Shown here: positions 62,800-64,000 of the stretch, in pieces | Position numbering within the stretch: the first letter of the stretch is position 1 | Layout: every line of letters starts with the position of its first letter | From: Alkaliphilus sp. B6464 | GTDB lineage: Bacteria; Bacillota; Clostridia; Peptostreptococcales; Natronincolaceae | Direction: 5' to 3' | DNA: 64,000 bases | NCBI RefSeq assembly: GCF_018141165.1 | Contig: NZ_CP058557.1 | Coordinates: 248,001-312,000 of the forward strand | Made by a program: the position numbers and the translations under genes | The notes under the pieces: generated by a model | Seen by the model: the letters and a program-made list of their open reading frames with translations, nothing else | Told to the model about the DNA's origin: nothing | Databases searched by the model: none

Positions 62800-62893
62800 A
62801 ATAGAATCAGTTGTCCTTTTTTACTTACTTAAAAACTAAATAATTAAAACCTATTATGCATTATTTAACAATTTCAAACTTTTTATACCTGAT

Positions 62894-63901
62894 TTAACCT
62901 AGTTGTTTAGTTACATTTTTCAACATTTCTCGAATCGGCAAATCATATGGACATCTTGTTTCGCACTTCCCGCACTCAATACAGTCCGATGCTTTTTTGG
63001 GTAAGCTGGAATACCTTGTTGCTGCCCATTCTTTTAGGTCATATCTGGTATAATATCCTTCCATTAAAAACTGAGTAGGAATATCAATCTCTTGAGGACA
63101 AGGCAGACAATATCCACATCTCCTACAAAACTTAGAACCTAACTCTTTAGCAAGTTTTTCAAGTTCCTGTCTTTCATCCTTATTTAAAGGTATAAAAGAC
63201 TTTGCAACTGCTGCATTTTCTGCAACTTGTTCGACCCTATCAATTCCTGGAATAACTACAGAAACATTAGGATTTTCTAAAATAAATCTTAGAGCTAAAT
63301 TCCCCTTTGTAATTGCTCCACCTGCTAATGGTTTCATCACAATAACTCCAATGTTTCTTTCCTTAGCTTTCTTAAATAGATCTTCCGCCTGTCTTTCAAC
63401 TGCATTGTAAGGAAACTGAATTGTAGAAAAATAATCCGTCTCTATAGCACTCTCTAAAATACCTATATCGTGACTTGTAATACCTATAGCCTTTATTTTT
63501 CCTTCTTTCATTGCCTCATCTAGTGCTTTATATGCTCCATTAGCACTCATTATTTGATCATACTGATCTTTAGTTCTAACATTGTGACACTGATATAAAT
63601 CTATGTATTCACAGCATAAGTTTTTCAAACTAATTTCTATATCCTTTTTCATGCTTTCATAATCTCTAGCCATGGATTTAGTAGCAATAGTCCAATGTTC
63701 TCTCGTTCCTCTAATGCCTATTCCAATTAAACTCTCACTTGCTTCATATCCTCTAGCTGTATCAATAAAATTAATCCCTTCCTTTCTAGCAAGATCAATT
63801 AACCTAACAGCTTCTTCTTCATCTAGTCTTTGTATAGGAATTCCACCAAAACCTACAACCCCTATATTATAGTCAGTTCTCCCTAATTTTCTAACCTCCA
63901 T
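62894..63901 (-). CDS. Aldo/keto reductase with C-terminal ferredoxin domain
   Basis: The 335-residue protein has the AKR barrel (LGRTDYNIGVVGFGGIPIQR, catalytic Asp and Tyr in INFIDTARGYEASESLIG, and a Lys in ATKSMARD) and a C-terminal 4Fe-4S ferredoxin-like tail (CRRCGYCLPCPQEIDIP, CIECGKCETRCPYDLPIREM). Anaerobes carry many such fused reductases, thought to couple carbonyl reduction to ferredoxin or flavin electron flow. The physiological substrate is unknown. Confidence 0.93.
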   Translation of the reverse strand: MEVRKLGRTDYNIGVVGFGGIPIQRLDEEEAVRLIDLARKEGINFIDTARGYEASESLIGIGIRGTREHWTIATKSMARDYESMKKDIEISLKNLCCEYIDLYQCHNVRTKDQYDQIMSANGAYKALDEAMKEGKIKAIGITSHDIGILESAIETDYFSTIQFPYNAVERQAEDLFKKAKERNIGVIVMKPLAGGAITKGNLALRFILENPNVSVVIPGIDRVEQVAENAAVAKSFIPLNKDERQELEKLAKELGSKFCRRCGYCLPCPQEIDIPTQFLMEGYYTRYDLKEWAATRYSSLPKKASDCIECGKCETRCPYDLPIREMLKNVTKQLG

Positions 63902-64000
63902 CTTTTGTTCCCCCTCATTAGTTGGCTATCTCCTAAAATAAAACCACAGATTTCCTCCAGTTAGCATTCTCTTAAACCGTCTTTTTATCATATTTATAAA

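Noticed and set aside
1-64000. CRISPR array
   Set aside because: No regularly spaced 25-40 base direct repeats were seen. The only clustered short repeats are the iterons and operators of the element.

Overview
The window looks like the chromosome of a low-GC, endospore-forming Firmicute of the class Clostridia. The DNA is very AT-rich, ribosome binding sites are of the strong AGGAGG type, the gene families are clostridial (GerMN sporulation protein, CD3324-like regulator, Lsa/CplR-like ABC-F protein, VanZ), and most neighbours resemble Tissierellales or Peptostreptococcaceae. The genus cannot be fixed from the sequence. No rRNA, tRNA or CRISPR array was seen.

Layout. 1-1.8 kb: the start of a TetR regulator and three small genes, two of unknown family. 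2.3-9.5 kb: a membrane protein with an alkaline-phosphatase-like ectodomain, an MBOAT/DHHW O-acetylation pair, a lipoprotein and a membrane protein. 9.7-14.9 kb: a decayed serine hydrolase, then a MerR regulator divergent from a heterodimeric ABC exporter. 15-19.2 kb: an antibiotic-resistance and transposon patch with an ABC-F ribosome-protection gene, a Cfr-like 3' remnant and an IS607-type element whose resolvase is broken but whose TnpB is intact. 20.3-26 kb: an ABC-2 transporter, a GNAT protein and RsgA (with a leader terminator), and a further GNAT protein. 26-32.7 kb: a truncated metalloprotease-like gene, a two-component system with a secreted partner, and a GNAT gene split by a group II intron whose removal restores the natural C terminus. 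33-39.3 kb: an XRE-TPR regulator, VanZ, a SEC-C mini-ORF, an ATPase pseudogene, a double-GNAT protein and small genes. 39.3-44.6 kb: debris of group II intron, IS21, relaxase and transposase, carrying an apparently intact GC-richer PadR-MATE-ABC efflux operon and a sigma-like regulator from a Tn1549-type conjugative element.

45.0-59.8 kb holds the most striking unit: a compact integrated element with a tyrosine integrase, a CI/Cro-like switch, an excisionase-like gene, an origin-like iteron region, a possible small terminase, a tape-measure protein, an XkdQ-like baseplate hub, a DUF2577 protein and a secreted beta-helix surface protein. It has no recognisable large terminase, portal, capsid, tail tube, sheath or lysis genes. 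It abuts the 3' end of rlmD (rumA), and a 19-bp near-direct repeat suggests that it integrated within the last codons of that gene.

Right of the element lie rlmD, a GerMN-domain sporulation protein and a ferredoxin-fused aldo/keto reductase.

A second theme is a dispersed intergenic repeat family. At least seven degenerate copies, all readable on the minus strand, carry a short coding-like tail (HVE followed by hydrophobic residues) that resembles the C terminus of RlmD. They may be scars of attachment sites or a mobile repeat.
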